DNA of 64,000 nucleotides, from NCBI RefSeq assembly GCF_014282275.1, contig NZ_VFIA01000028.1, positions 23,206-87,205 on the forward strand, read 5' to 3'. The DNA comes from Spirosoma utsteinense (GTDB taxonomy: Bacteria > Bacteroidota > Bacteroidia > Cytophagales > Spirosomataceae). The notes beneath the pieces were generated by a model. That model was given only the letters and a program-made list of their open reading frames with translations. It searched no databases and was not told the DNA's origin. Shown here in pieces: positions 17,902-26,809 of this stretch (position 1 is the first letter of the stretch; every line of letters starts with the position of its first letter). A program made the translations under genes and the position numbers.

Positions 17902-19661
17902 ACGTCTGTAACCGGAAATGCCAAAGCAAAGTGGGTTCCCTTCTGGTTCGTGAATTGGTAGCTGCCGTGTAGCTGTCGGGTCTGTAGCTGAATAAGCCGC
18001 AACCCATAGGTAGTAGAGACAGTAGACGGGGCAGGCATCGTAAAACCAGGCCCGTTATCTGTCACCACCAGTTGCAATATACCATCCCGAACGGTTACTC
18101 CTATATGAATCGATGGGTTAACAGGACTAGACAGTGCATATTTACAGGCGTTCGTAACGACTTCATTCAGAATCAGTCCCATCGGCAGAACCTTGTCGGC
18201 GTGCAGGTGAACAGGAGCCAGTTCATACACGGGCCGAATATGGGTCAATCCATAGCCTGCCAGCACTCCCGATACGACCGCCGGTATGTACTGCCGTAAA
18301 TCGACATCGACCAGTTGATCATCCCGATCGTAAAGCTGCCGGTGTAGCAGGGCAATGGCCTGAACGCGGAACTGGCTGTCTTCGACGGCCCGTTTGGCTA
18401 TTCCATCACTCAACCGGACAGACTGCAGGCTAAGCAAACTGGACACTGCCTGCAGGTTGTTTTTGATTCGATGGCTTTGCTCCTTCACCAGGCTGGCGTT
18501 CTGCCGGCTGATTCGCCGGTTCTTCCGATTCAGCCGAAAAAACACCAGCCCCGCGCCAATGGCCACCGCCAGCAGGCCCGACATCGCGTAGTTCAGGGTA
18601 TGCTGAACAGTCAGGCTGGCTGCCCGCAGCGCAAGCTCCTTTGCCTGACTCTGGATACGGGCCTCGCGCTGCTCTGTCTCATAAACGACCGTAAGCTGCT
18701 CAATAGCTCCGTTACGGGCGGCGTTCAGCGCAGCATACCGTATATCCATTGCTTTTTTCTGATGGGCAAAGGCCCGTTTCCAGTCGCCGGTCAGTTGATA
18801 CAGGCGGGCACTGAGTGTTTCTATATCATCCAGCAGACCATAGTCGGTCAGGTGCCGCGTCTGGTACTGCCTGCGGGCTTCATCGATCAATGACCGGGCC
18901 AAACGAATCTGGCCAAGACTCAGATGCGCACTGGCCAGTTGAATCCGGATATAGGCCGTGTTGTATTCATGCCCGATCTGGTCATACAACAGCAGCGCCT
19001 TTTTCAGATACAGGATGGCCCGGCCGGGGTTACGCAGCAGTTCAACCGTTCCAAAAGCCTGTTGCAGATGGGCTATGTCGGCGGGGCGGTTCAGCGTTTG
19101 GGCAAGGGGTTCGGCCTGCCGGAGGTAGTCAATGGCCTTGTCGAGCGAACGGGGGTCGGCGGTACGGGCGCTTGCCAGCCACTGGCCCCGGTAAATACCC
19201 GACAGGGTAACATAAGTCGACATCAATCCATGAACCGACCCAACCTGGCGGTGGGTAGCGAGGGCCTGCCGGGCATAGGCCAGTGCCTGACCGAACTGGA
19301 GCTGCGTTGTCTCCAGTTCGGCCAGGCGCAGGTATAGTTTCCCCAGATTTTCGGTAGCCCCCCGAGGCTCACGAATCCGTAATGAGCGCATGAACCAGTA
19401 CTTGGCCGTTACAAAATCGCCCATGCCCGAATATCTTTTTCCGATCAGATAAGCCGCTTCCGATACCGCCACCGAATCACCTGCCGCCACCGCCCGCTGA
19501 CATTCGATCAGGTTAACCTTCAGCTTCTGGTGCAGGCCTACCCCTGTTTTGGCGCCTGTTGCTGTAACGCCAATGGCTGAATAGGAAACTGACGGCTGAG
19601 CCCGCAACCAGGGACTGACAAAGAGCCCGCCTATACTTATCAGGGTGCCTATAAGATTCAT
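17898..19661 (-). CDS. TPR-containing membrane sensor histidine kinase (HisKA_2 type)
   Basis: A 587-residue sensor. The N-terminal signal segment (about 1-22) is followed by a long tetratricopeptide-like helical region (about 40-310: GKLYLRLAELETTQLQFGQALAYARQAL), one transmembrane helix (about 350-370, LNYAMSGLLAVAIGAGLVFF), a HisKA_2 dimerisation domain with His397 (SHRIKNNLQAVSSLL) and a C-terminal HATPase domain (LILNEVVTNACKYAL, VTDNGPGF). It is the kinase of the adjacent LytTR regulator. TPR periplasmic sensors of this type are common in Cytophagales; the signal sensed is unknown. Translation could start at an upstream Met (19716), but the chosen Met directly leads the signal segment. 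Confidence 0.92.
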   Translation of the reverse strand: MNLIGTLISIGGLFVSPWLRAQPSVSYSAIGVTATGAKTGVGLHQKLKVNLIECQRAVAAGDSVAVSEAAYLIGKRYSGMGDFVTAKYWFMRSLRIREPRGATENLGKLYLRLAELETTQLQFGQALAYARQALATHRQVGSVHGLMSTYVTLSGIYRGQWLASARTADPRSLDKAIDYLRQAEPLAQTLNRPADIAHLQQAFGTVELLRNPGRAILYLKKALLLYDQIGHEYNTAYIRIQLASAHLSLGQIRLARSLIDEARRQYQTRHLTDYGLLDDIETLSARLYQLTGDWKRAFAHQKKAMDIRYAALNAARNGAIEQLTVVYETEQREARIQSQAKELALRAASLTVQHTLNYAMSGLLAVAIGAGLVFFRLNRKNRRISRQNASLVKEQSHRIKNNLQAVSSLLSLQSVRLSDGIAKRAVEDSQFRVQAIALLHRQLYDRDDQLVDVDLRQYIPAVVSGVLAGYGLTHIRPVYELAPVHLHADKVLPMGLILNEVVTNACKYALSSPVNPSIHIGVTVRDGILQLVVTDNGPGFTMPAPSTVSTTYGLRLIQLQTRQLHGSYQFTNQKGTHFALAFPVTDV

Positions 19662-19857
19662 ACTCTACAAGATACACTAATTTTATTCCACCGATCATAT
19701 GGCTTGCTAGCAACAAGTTCCGGGAATAACCGCCTTTATGGAGAGAATAAGGGTACTGATGGAGATGGCATTGCTAATAGAGGATATTTCATTGATATTT
19801 AACCAGTCAGTACCGAAAAAATGGACTGGTCAGGCATCAATTTTCCCTTTTCAGCTT

Positions 19858-19874
19858 TCTATCCACACCTTTTT
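19858..19874 (+). repeat. Leader motif shared by the M28 peptidase and haloperoxidase genes (copy 1)
   Basis: The 17-mer TCTATCCACACCTTTTT occurs here and at 21485-21501, both times in a 5' leader and both followed shortly by AAA. It ends with a T run, so chance recurrence is possible. Confidence 0.4.
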
Positions 19875-19895
19875 TTAAAGAACCTCTCGACTATG

Positions 19896-19927
19896 AAAAG
19901 CGCAAACCCGCCCCGGTTTGCGCTTTT
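19896..19927 (+). terminator. Strong hairpin-T-run in the leader of the M28 peptidase gene
   Basis: AAAAGCGCAAACC (19896-19908) pairs perfectly with 19915-19927, leaving a 6-nt loop and a T run. No + strand gene ends in the preceding 230 bp, since the neighbour is divergent. It therefore sits in the 5' leader only 33 bp before the ATG. It could end a short transcript, act as an attenuator or lie upstream of the true start site. Confidence 0.6.
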
Positions 19928-19959
19928 TTGTTAGTTTCGCCTAGCCAATCCCCAATTCC

Positions 19960-21345
19960 ATGATCAACAAACGTTTAGTTTCTCTCCGCATAGGCGGAGC
20001 TTTACTGTTTTGTCTACTCCTTTCATCCTCGCTTCATGCTCAGGTTATTGCCAACCGCGACCCACAAATTGCCGACCTGGTCGATCTGATTTCGGCCGAC
20101 AGCTTAAAAGCGCACGTCGACGGGCTCGTCAGCTTTGGAACGCGGAGTACGCTGAGCGACACTAAAAGCCCTAAACAGGGTATCGGGGCCGCCCGCCGGT
20201 GGATACTGGGCAAGTTCAACCACTACGCCAAAAGCTCGGGCGGACGTCTGACCGCCACCATCGACACCTGGACGCTGCCCGCCGATGGCCGGCGGGTTGA
20301 CGTGCCGACCGAAATGGGCAACGTGATTGCCACCCTCAAAGGCACCGATCCCAACGACAAGCGTGTGTTTCTGGTGCAGGGCCACCTGGATTCACGCGTG
20401 ACGGGCGTCATGAACCGCACGGCCGTAGCCCCCGGTGCCAACGACGACGGGTCAGGTACGGCCGCCGTTATCGAACTCTGCCGTGTATTGAGCAAGGCCG
20501 GCTTTCCCGCTACGATCGTGTTTGCCGCCGTGAGTGGCGAAGAGCAGGGCTTGCTGGGAGCCGAACATCTGGCCGAGCAATACCTGAAGCAGAACGTCAA
20601 CATGGAAGCGCTGCTCAACAACGATATCATGGGCAGTAACCACTCCAACGAGACCAACATTCGGGACAACACCCGGTTGCGGATTTTCAGCGAAGGGCTG
20701 CCGGGCAACATGATGAAAGACACGACGGGCCGAATCGCCCAGATCCGGCAGTTCGGCAATGAGAACGACGGCAAAGCCCGCACGCTGGCCCGCTATGTGA
20801 AAGAAGTGGGCGAACGCTACGTCGACAATATGGAGATTGTACTGATCTACCGGAACGACCGCTACCTGCGCGGTGGTGACCATACGCCGTTTGTGCAGCG
20901 TGGCTTTGCGGCCGTTCGCCTGACCGAGATGAACGAGAACTACAACCACCAGCACCAGGACCTGCGCACCGAAAACGGCATCGAGTACGGTGACTACGCG
21001 AAGTTCATGGACTTCGACTACCTCCGCAAGAACACGGCGGTCAACCTGGCTACGCTGGCAAACCTGGCCAAGGCCCCCGCCGGACCGCAGGCCCCCACCA
21101 TCGAGGTTCGCAACCTGACGAACTCAACGACCCTCTACTGGAAAGCACCGGCAACGGGAAAGGTGAAAGGCTATTATGTGATGATGCGGGAAACCAGCTG
21201 GCCAGTTTGGCAGAAAAAGTTCTTCACCACCAAACTCGGGATGACGCTGCCCTATTCGAAAGACAACTATTACTTCGCCATACAGGCCGTCAGCGAAGAC
21301 GGTAACGAAAGTCTACCGGTGCTACCCGTCCCGAATTTACGGTAG
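19960..21345 (+). CDS. Secreted M28 family zinc peptidase with C-terminal fibronectin-like domain
   Basis: A 461-residue exported aminopeptidase-like enzyme. After the signal peptide (about 1-28, SSLHAQ) the M28 domain carries the di-zinc residues: His142 and Asp144 (QGHLDSR), Asp162 (GANDDGSGTAA), catalytic and ligand Glu194/195 (SGEEQGLLGAEH), Asp222 (NNDIMGS) and a late His (NYNHQHQDL). A C-terminal beta-sandwich of fibronectin type III character (about 370-455, TTLYWKAPATGKVKGYYVMM) follows. It is a lone gene with its own terminator downstream, probably degrading extracellular peptides. Confidence 0.92.
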   Translation: MINKRLVSLRIGGALLFCLLLSSSLHAQVIANRDPQIADLVDLISADSLKAHVDGLVSFGTRSTLSDTKSPKQGIGAARRWILGKFNHYAKSSGGRLTATIDTWTLPADGRRVDVPTEMGNVIATLKGTDPNDKRVFLVQGHLDSRVTGVMNRTAVAPGANDDGSGTAAVIELCRVLSKAGFPATIVFAAVSGEEQGLLGAEHLAEQYLKQNVNMEALLNNDIMGSNHSNETNIRDNTRLRIFSEGLPGNMMKDTTGRIAQIRQFGNENDGKARTLARYVKEVGERYVDNMEIVLIYRNDRYLRGGDHTPFVQRGFAAVRLTEMNENYNHQHQDLRTENGIEYGDYAKFMDFDYLRKNTAVNLATLANLAKAPAGPQAPTIEVRNLTNSTTLYWKAPATGKVKGYYVMMRETSWPVWQKKFFTTKLGMTLPYSKDNYYFAIQAVSEDGNESLPVLPVPNLR

Positions 21346-21362
21346 TCGATACCGCTACATTG

Positions 21363-21388
21363 AAAAGCCACTCCCGGGAGTGGCTTTT
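21363..21388 (+). terminator. Intrinsic terminator of the M28 peptidase gene
   Basis: A perfect palindrome with arms AAAAGCCACTCCC (21363-21375) and its complement (21376-21388), followed by further T residues, 18 bp after the stop codon. Confidence 0.85.
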
Positions 21389-21484
21389 TTTATACCCTCA
21401 GCCGGGTTGTTTCCATCCGGCGAAAACCTGCGACTAAGCAATGTAGTCACTCAAAAAGAGTGCTTCGGCTTTCGTTACAACACG

Positions 21485-21501
21485 TCTATCCACACCTTTT
21501 T
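21485..21501 (+). repeat. Shared leader motif, copy 2
   Basis: The same 17-mer as at 19858-19874, here ending 6 bp before the haloperoxidase ATG at 21508. Confidence 0.4.
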
Positions 21502-21507
21502 AAAATC

Positions 21508-23019
21508 ATGACAGACCCTATCCTGTATTGGAATGCCGTCGCGCTGGACGCGAACCGCATCAGCCATACAAATGAAAAGAAAGAGCAGACGGGTCCGGTT
21601 CTCAGCTCCCGGGCGCTGGCCATTGTTCATCTGGCTATGTACGATGCCTACATCGGCATTGACAACCCGGCGGGGCTATTACCGTACATCGCGCCCCAGC
21701 ACCCACCGGAACCCGGTGCGCTGGTTGACGCTGCCGTAGCCGCAGCCGCCCACGCTACCTTATCCGCTTTGTTTCCCAGCCAGAAGGAATTTTTCGATGC
21801 CAAACTAACCGAAGCGGGCGGTACCATGAATCCGGGCCATGCGTTCGGGCTGCAGGTAGCCAGAGCAATACTGGCTGACCGAAAAAACGATCCGGACGCC
21901 GGGTCTGTTGGCTATGTACCGTCGCAGGAACGGGGCCATCACAAAATCGACCCTGACAACCCGAATCAGGGCTTTTATGCCCCTTTTTACGGTGCCCGAT
22001 CCAAAGGCTTTGCCATTACCAGCCGGCACGAACTGGATGCTCCCCCCTTCAACGACCCTGAATACGATGAAGCCGTGCGGCTGGTTCGTGAGAAAGGGAT
22101 TGCTCCCGAGTTAATGGGCACTTTACCCATTGGCAGCACCCCCCGAACGCCCAACGAAACGCTGGTCGGCCTGTATTGGGGCTATGACGGGGCAGCCGGT
22201 CTGGGAACCCCACCCCGGCTGTACAATCAAATCATCCGTCGTCTTGCCATCTCCCGCGCAAATACGCCAGCTCAGAATGCCCATCTGTTTGCGCTGGTGA
22301 ATGTAGCTATGGCCGACGCCGGCATCCTGGCCTGGGATCAGAAGTATTTCCATAACCTGTGGCGACCAGTCGTAGCTATCCGCGAACATGATGAGTCGAT
22401 GGGCATGGCCACCGAAGCGAAAAATGAAGTTAAGGCAGGTTGTGATTCATCGTGGCTACCGCTGGGCGGTCCGGCGACCAACTCAATCAACCAATCGGTC
22501 GTGATGCAGAAAACGTCCACTACCTTTCCGTTCAACCAGATTGTAACCGAGCGCCCTAAAAACTTCACGCCCAATTTTCCGGCCTACCCGTCCGGGCATG
22601 CCACCTTTGGTGCAGCCGCCCTGCACATAACCCGCCTTTTCTACGGCGATCTGGACAAGCCAGCGGGCGCGGCAGAAAACCCACTGGTTGGCAACCGCGA
22701 AGGCGATACACTTTTCGACGGCCTTAATTTTGTGTCCGAAGAGCTGAACGGTGTCAATCAGGACAACCGGGGCACTATCCGCCCCCGGCACGTCCGGAGT
22801 TTCCCCGGCGGGTTGTGGCGCATGATCGAAGAAAATGGCCTGAGCCGGGTATTCCTTGGCGTACACTGGTTATTCGACGCGTTCGTCACTACCGATGGCA
22901 CGATGAACGGGCCTTTCGACACGAACCGGAATATTGGGGGTGTACCCCTGGGCTTGACCATTGCCGAAGACATTTTCTTAACGGGCATGAGCAAGTCTGC
23001 AGTAGGCGCCAGAGCCTAG
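21508..23019 (+). CDS. Vanadium-dependent haloperoxidase-like PAP2-superfamily protein
   Basis: A 503-residue protein of the vanadium haloperoxidase/acid phosphatase superfamily. The C-terminal half shows the vanadate or phosphate pocket: an Arg-Pro segment (YFHNLWRPVVAIRE), the PSGH motif in YPSGHATFGAAALH, and the SRVFLGVHWLFDA block with the axial His. The N-terminal helical part (LDANRISHTNEKKEQTGPV, RALAIVHLAMYDAY) is typical of bacterial VHPO members. No signal peptide is seen with ATG 21508; starting at 21460 adds 16 residues and no clear leader. Whether it oxidises halides cannot be told from sequence. Confidence 0.88.
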   Translation: MTDPILYWNAVALDANRISHTNEKKEQTGPVLSSRALAIVHLAMYDAYIGIDNPAGLLPYIAPQHPPEPGALVDAAVAAAAHATLSALFPSQKEFFDAKLTEAGGTMNPGHAFGLQVARAILADRKNDPDAGSVGYVPSQERGHHKIDPDNPNQGFYAPFYGARSKGFAITSRHELDAPPFNDPEYDEAVRLVREKGIAPELMGTLPIGSTPRTPNETLVGLYWGYDGAAGLGTPPRLYNQIIRRLAISRANTPAQNAHLFALVNVAMADAGILAWDQKYFHNLWRPVVAIREHDESMGMATEAKNEVKAGCDSSWLPLGGPATNSINQSVVMQKTSTTFPFNQIVTERPKNFTPNFPAYPSGHATFGAAALHITRLFYGDLDKPAGAAENPLVGNREGDTLFDGLNFVSEELNGVNQDNRGTIRPRHVRSFPGGLWRMIEENGLSRVFLGVHWLFDAFVTTDGTMNGPFDTNRNIGGVPLGLTIAEDIFLTGMSKSAVGARA

Positions 23020-23035
23020 CCGATCAATCTTTCTT

Positions 23036-23083
23036 TATAATAAAAAAGGTGGCTGGTTTCGACAGGCCACCTTTTTTATTATA
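23036..23083. terminator. Strong terminator after the haloperoxidase gene
   Basis: An 18-bp perfect stem (23036-23053 with 23066-23083), a GGTGGC/GCCACC core flanked by A/T runs on both arms, loop of 12 nt. Its symmetry lets it work in both directions. Confidence 0.85.
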
Positions 23084-23117
23084 CCCGTATCAAGTCTTCT
23101 CCGTCATGTGCTATTGC

Positions 23118-23196
23118 AACCAGCACCAGGGGCTTTTCCCACTGACAAGGTTGGTCGTATGAACCCTGCCAGTGGGCAAAGCCTCTGGTGCTGGTT
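23118..23196. repeat. Long intergenic inverted repeat (27-bp arms)
   Basis: Arms at 23118-23144 and 23170-23196 are complementary at 25 of 27 positions; one mismatch is a G-U wobble on the + transcript. The 3' arm side contains CCCTGCCAGTG, also present at the 34.5-kb element. It lies in a 442-bp gap holding no gene, between the haloperoxidase terminator and the next gene's leader. Confidence 0.8.
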
Positions 23197-23233
23197 TGTT
23201 GGGGTATTTAGTGATTAGACAGCATGAGCCAGT

Positions 23234-23261
23234 CGTTTTTTCATAACTTACGATCACTTAT
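23234..23261 (+). repeat. 28-bp leader repeat, copy 1
   Basis: The sequence GTTTTTTCATAACTTAC plus ATC and CTTATT recurs at 26810-26837 with two substitutions. Both copies lie upstream of + strand genes. Confidence 0.6.
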
Positions 23262-23311
23262 TCTGTACAGGAAAAACGTCATAATGGCAAGGAACAGTTG
23301 CCGATATCACT

Positions 23312-23404
23312 CGTGCCAATTTACCAGCCCACAGCTAAAGCTGTGGGTCTTAATAGCACGATATTAATCAACGGTTTGTCCCCCGGTTTTAACCGGGGGC
23401 TGGT
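23312..23404. repeat. REP-like cluster of short palindromes
   Basis: Two 9-bp hairpins lie here: CCCACAGCT/AGCTGTGGG (23328-23347) and CCCCCGGTT/AACCGGGGG (23380-23399). ACCAGCCC at 23323-23330 can also pair with GGGCTGGT at 23397-23404, and CGTGC at 23312 with GCACG at 23356. This resembles REP/palindromic units seen near IS200/IS605-type elements, but no transposase is nearby. It lies 58 bp before the next start codon and may be transcribed as part of its leader. Confidence 0.6.
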
Positions 23405-23461
23405 CGTTTTTTCAATCGACCCTTACCTAAACCAATCATATAACCCGTTTTTAAAGCAGCT

Positions 23462-24730
23462 ATGGCCAATCTCTCCAAACGCCAGTTCTTAAGATCCATC
23501 GTCGGTACAGCGGCTTTATCGACCTGGGCGGGTCTGGACGAGACACTGGCAAAGGTGGCGTCTGTACCACCGGTAGCCCTGGCTCAGGAGGAGGATTTCT
23601 GGGCCAGCATCCGAGCGGCCTACCCCGTCACGAAAGACTTTATCCAGCTCGAAAATGGGTACTATTCGCTGGCGGCACAGCCCGTGATGGATAGCTACCT
23701 GAAACATATTCAGCAGATAAACTCGGTGTCGTCCTACTACATGCGGACGCGCCAGGTCGACGATAAACGCGAATCCCAAACCCAACTGGCAAAACTAGTA
23801 GGCTGCTCGCCCGACGAACTGATCATCACCCGCAATACCACCGAGTCGCTGGATACGGTCATTGGCGGACTGACCTGGAAAGCGGGCGACGAAGCCATTA
23901 TGGTGCAACAGGATTACGGGGCCATGCAGGATATGTTCAAGCTTCAGGCCCGGCGACACGGGATTGTGAACCGGACCCTGTCATTGCCCAACCACCCCAA
24001 ATCGGACGCGGAGATTGTGAGCCTGTACGAAAAAGCCATCACGCCCAAAACCCGACTGCTGATGGTGTGCCACATGGTCAACATCACGGGCCAGATTTTG
24101 CCCATTCGTCAGATCACCGAAATGGCCCATAAACACGGTGTTGAGGTACTGGTCGATGGAGCGCACGCCTTTGCCCAGTTGAATTACAAACTGGCCGACC
24201 TCGGTGGTTGCGACTACTACGCCAGCAGTTTGCACAAGTGGCTCGGTACGCCCCTGGGCGCGGGGATGCTGTATGTCCGGAAGGATAAGATCGCTGGTAT
24301 CTGGCCGATGTTTGCCGACAGCAGCGTAGCCGATACGGATATTCGGAAGCTCAACCATACCGGAACGCACCCGGTGGCTACCGATCTGGCCATCCAGGAT
24401 GCCATCAAGTTCCACGAACGTATTGGCATCGAGCGTAAAGAAGCCCGGCTGCGCTACCTGCAACGTTACTGGACCGATCAGGTACGGCATAACCCGAAAA
24501 TCATCCTCAACACACCCGAAGACCCCGCCCGTTCCTGCGCCATCGCCAACGTAGGAGTAGCCGGAAAAACGCCCGCTGAACTGGCTAAAATCCTGTTCGA
24601 CAACTACAAAATTTTCACTGTCGCCATCGACTCGCCCCCGGTACAGGGCGTGCGGGTAACACCCCATGTCTACACAACCACTGCCGAACTCGACGCCTTT
24701 GTCAAAGCGCTGAACGAACTGGCTGGGTAA
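23462..24730 (+). CDS. Exported class V PLP-dependent aminotransferase (isopenicillin-N-epimerase/cysteine-desulfurase-like)
   Basis: A 422-residue fold-type I PLP enzyme. The leader SKRQFLRSIVGTAALSTWAG resembles a Tat signal (KR instead of RR), followed by a VALAQEE cleavage-like region. PLP-site residues are Asp232 (VLVDGAHAFAQ), the His nearby and the Schiff-base Lys259 (SSLHKWLGTPLG). Family members include isopenicillin N epimerase-like proteins, but neither that reaction nor desulfuration can be assigned. The S9 peptidase starts 36 bp downstream, so they may share a transcript. Confidence 0.85.
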   Translation: MANLSKRQFLRSIVGTAALSTWAGLDETLAKVASVPPVALAQEEDFWASIRAAYPVTKDFIQLENGYYSLAAQPVMDSYLKHIQQINSVSSYYMRTRQVDDKRESQTQLAKLVGCSPDELIITRNTTESLDTVIGGLTWKAGDEAIMVQQDYGAMQDMFKLQARRHGIVNRTLSLPNHPKSDAEIVSLYEKAITPKTRLLMVCHMVNITGQILPIRQITEMAHKHGVEVLVDGAHAFAQLNYKLADLGGCDYYASSLHKWLGTPLGAGMLYVRKDKIAGIWPMFADSSVADTDIRKLNHTGTHPVATDLAIQDAIKFHERIGIERKEARLRYLQRYWTDQVRHNPKIILNTPEDPARSCAIANVGVAGKTPAELAKILFDNYKIFTVAIDSPPVQGVRVTPHVYTTTAELDAFVKALNELAG

Positions 24731-24766
24731 CAATACTCACTGATCAAAAGCTTAATCAATTAGTGT

Positions 24767-26758
24767 ATGAACCGAATACTTTTCCTCTTTTTCTTTACCT
24801 GCTCAGCGCTCGTGAGCGTCGCCCAAACGCCTGCGAAAAAGCGGCCGATCAACTCGAACGATATATATCGCCTGCAAACGCTAAGCGACCCGCAGGTATC
24901 GCCCGATGGCAAATGGATTGCGTACGGTTTGTCGACGGTCGACACCACAAAAGATAAACGTAGCTCCGATGTCTGGATGGTAAGTTACGATGGCAAGGAA
25001 TCCATTCAGCTAACCAACAGCCCCGATCCGGAAGCGAGAGCACGCTTCAGTCCCGACGGCAAATACCTGTCGTTCATCTCCTCGCGGCAGGGCGCTACCA
25101 AAGGGCAAATCTGGCTGATGGACCGCCGGGGTGGCGAAGCCAGAAAATTGACCGACCTGAAAACCGATCTCGATGAATACGTCTGGTCGCCGGATGGCAA
25201 AAAGATCGCGATGACTCTTCGTGATCCTGACTATGCCGACTCGGCCAAGACCAAAGTTCGCAAGCCTTACGTACTGGACCGCTACCATTTCAAGGCCGAT
25301 GTAAAAGGCTATCTGGAAAAAGGCTCCCTGCATCTTTATATATATGATGTGGCTTCGAAGAAACTGGATACGCTCACGACGGGTAACTACGACGAAAACT
25401 CGCCGGTCTGGTCGCCGGATGGGTCGCAGCTCGCCTTTGTCAGTAACCGGAGCGAAGACCCCGACCGGAATCAGAACACCGACATTTATGTCATCGACGC
25501 CAAAAAAGGGTCAACCATAAAGCAGTTGACCACCTGGCCCGGCTCCGACAACAACCCCGAATGGAGTCCCGATGGCAAGCGGATTGCCTACACGCGTTCG
25601 ACCGCATCGGGCAACTTTCTGATGTACGACCAGCCCGTTCTGGCCGTTATCAGCCGCGACGGTGGTGAGCCTACACTTCTCTCGAAAACACTGGACCGCC
25701 CGGTCCGCAATCCACGCTGGGCGAAAGATGGACAATCCATTGGCGTACTGGTGCAGGACGACCGGCAGACTTATGTGGGTCAGTATACGCTCGACGGCAC
25801 GTTCACGAAAGTGATTAGCGGCAATCGGGCCTTTAGTGAGCTGGAGCCTGTGGCAAGCGGCAGTTGGGTTACCCTCATGAGCGACCCTCAAACGCCCGGT
25901 GAGTTGTATGCGGTTGAAAATGAAACGACCCGCCGGCTTACGCATGCGCACGATGCGTTTCTGGCCCCCCTCGAACTGGCAACGGTAGAAGGGTTCACGT
26001 CGAAGAGCAAAGACGGTGCGCAGGTATCCAACGTATTGTATAAGCCCGCCAACGCAGCGGCTACCAAAAAACTGCCCACTATTTTCTTCATTCATGGCGG
26101 ACCCGTTGCCCAGGATGAATTCAGCTTCGACCTGACCCGGCAACTGCTGGCGGCCGGGGGCTATGCGGTAGTAGCGGTCAATTACCGGGGCAGCAATGGC
26201 CGGGGGCTCGACTATACCAAAGCCATCTATGCCGACTGGGGCAACAAGGAAGTGCTGGATATTCTGGGCGCTACCGATTATATGGTTGACAAAGGCATTG
26301 CCGACCCAGACCGGCTGGGCATTGGCGGCTGGAGCTATGGCGGTATCCTGACCAACTACACCATCGCCACCGACACCCGGTTTAAGGCTGCAGCCAGCGG
26401 AGCCGGTAGCTCATTGCAGTTGTCGATGTACGGCATTGACCAGTATACCAATCAGTATGAAAACGAGTTGGGCGCTCCCTGGAAAAACACCGACAAATGG
26501 CTGAAACTATCGTACCCGTTCCTGAAAGCCGACCGCATCAAAACGCCGACGTTGTTTATGGCGGGCGAGAAAGACTTCAATGTACCCACGGCGGGTAGCG
26601 AGCAGATGTTTCAGGCGCTACGGTCGTTGGGCATACCAACTCAGTTGATTATTTACCCGGGGCAGTTTCACGGCATTTCGGTGCCGAGCTACCAGAAAGA
26701 CCGGGTTGACCGGTATCTTCAGTGGTTCGATAAGTACCTGAAGCCAAAAACAACGTAG
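24767..26758 (+). CDS. Secreted S9 family prolyl oligopeptidase-like serine peptidase
   Basis: A 663-residue exported peptidase. A signal peptide (MNRILFLFFFTCSALVSVAQ) is followed by a WD40-like beta-propeller (PD40 repeats, e.g. DPQVSPDGKWIAYGLS, SPVWSPDGSQLAFVSNR, NPEWSPDGKRIAYTR; about 35-330) and a C-terminal alpha/beta hydrolase. The catalytic triad can be placed at Ser523 (GGWSYGG), Asp603 (AGEKDFNVP) and His635 (GQFHGIS). This is the acylaminoacyl/dipeptidyl-peptidase type common in Bacteroidetes and likely trims peptides in the periplasm. Confidence 0.94.
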   Translation: MNRILFLFFFTCSALVSVAQTPAKKRPINSNDIYRLQTLSDPQVSPDGKWIAYGLSTVDTTKDKRSSDVWMVSYDGKESIQLTNSPDPEARARFSPDGKYLSFISSRQGATKGQIWLMDRRGGEARKLTDLKTDLDEYVWSPDGKKIAMTLRDPDYADSAKTKVRKPYVLDRYHFKADVKGYLEKGSLHLYIYDVASKKLDTLTTGNYDENSPVWSPDGSQLAFVSNRSEDPDRNQNTDIYVIDAKKGSTIKQLTTWPGSDNNPEWSPDGKRIAYTRSTASGNFLMYDQPVLAVISRDGGEPTLLSKTLDRPVRNPRWAKDGQSIGVLVQDDRQTYVGQYTLDGTFTKVISGNRAFSELEPVASGSWVTLMSDPQTPGELYAVENETTRRLTHAHDAFLAPLELATVEGFTSKSKDGAQVSNVLYKPANAAATKKLPTIFFIHGGPVAQDEFSFDLTRQLLAAGGYAVVAVNYRGSNGRGLDYTKAIYADWGNKEVLDILGATDYMVDKGIADPDRLGIGGWSYGGILTNYTIATDTRFKAAASGAGSSLQLSMYGIDQYTNQYENELGAPWKNTDKWLKLSYPFLKADRIKTPTLFMAGEKDFNVPTAGSEQMFQALRSLGIPTQLIIYPGQFHGISVPSYQKDRVDRYLQWFDKYLKPKTT

Positions 26759-26809
26759 GAATACATTGCATCAGTACGTCTCTTTTTAGCGTACCAGCAG
26801 AGATCACTT

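Noticed and set aside
23298..23492. Small + frame through the palindrome cluster
   Set aside because: Composed of the REP-like sequence itself; no start context and it overlaps the next gene's leader.
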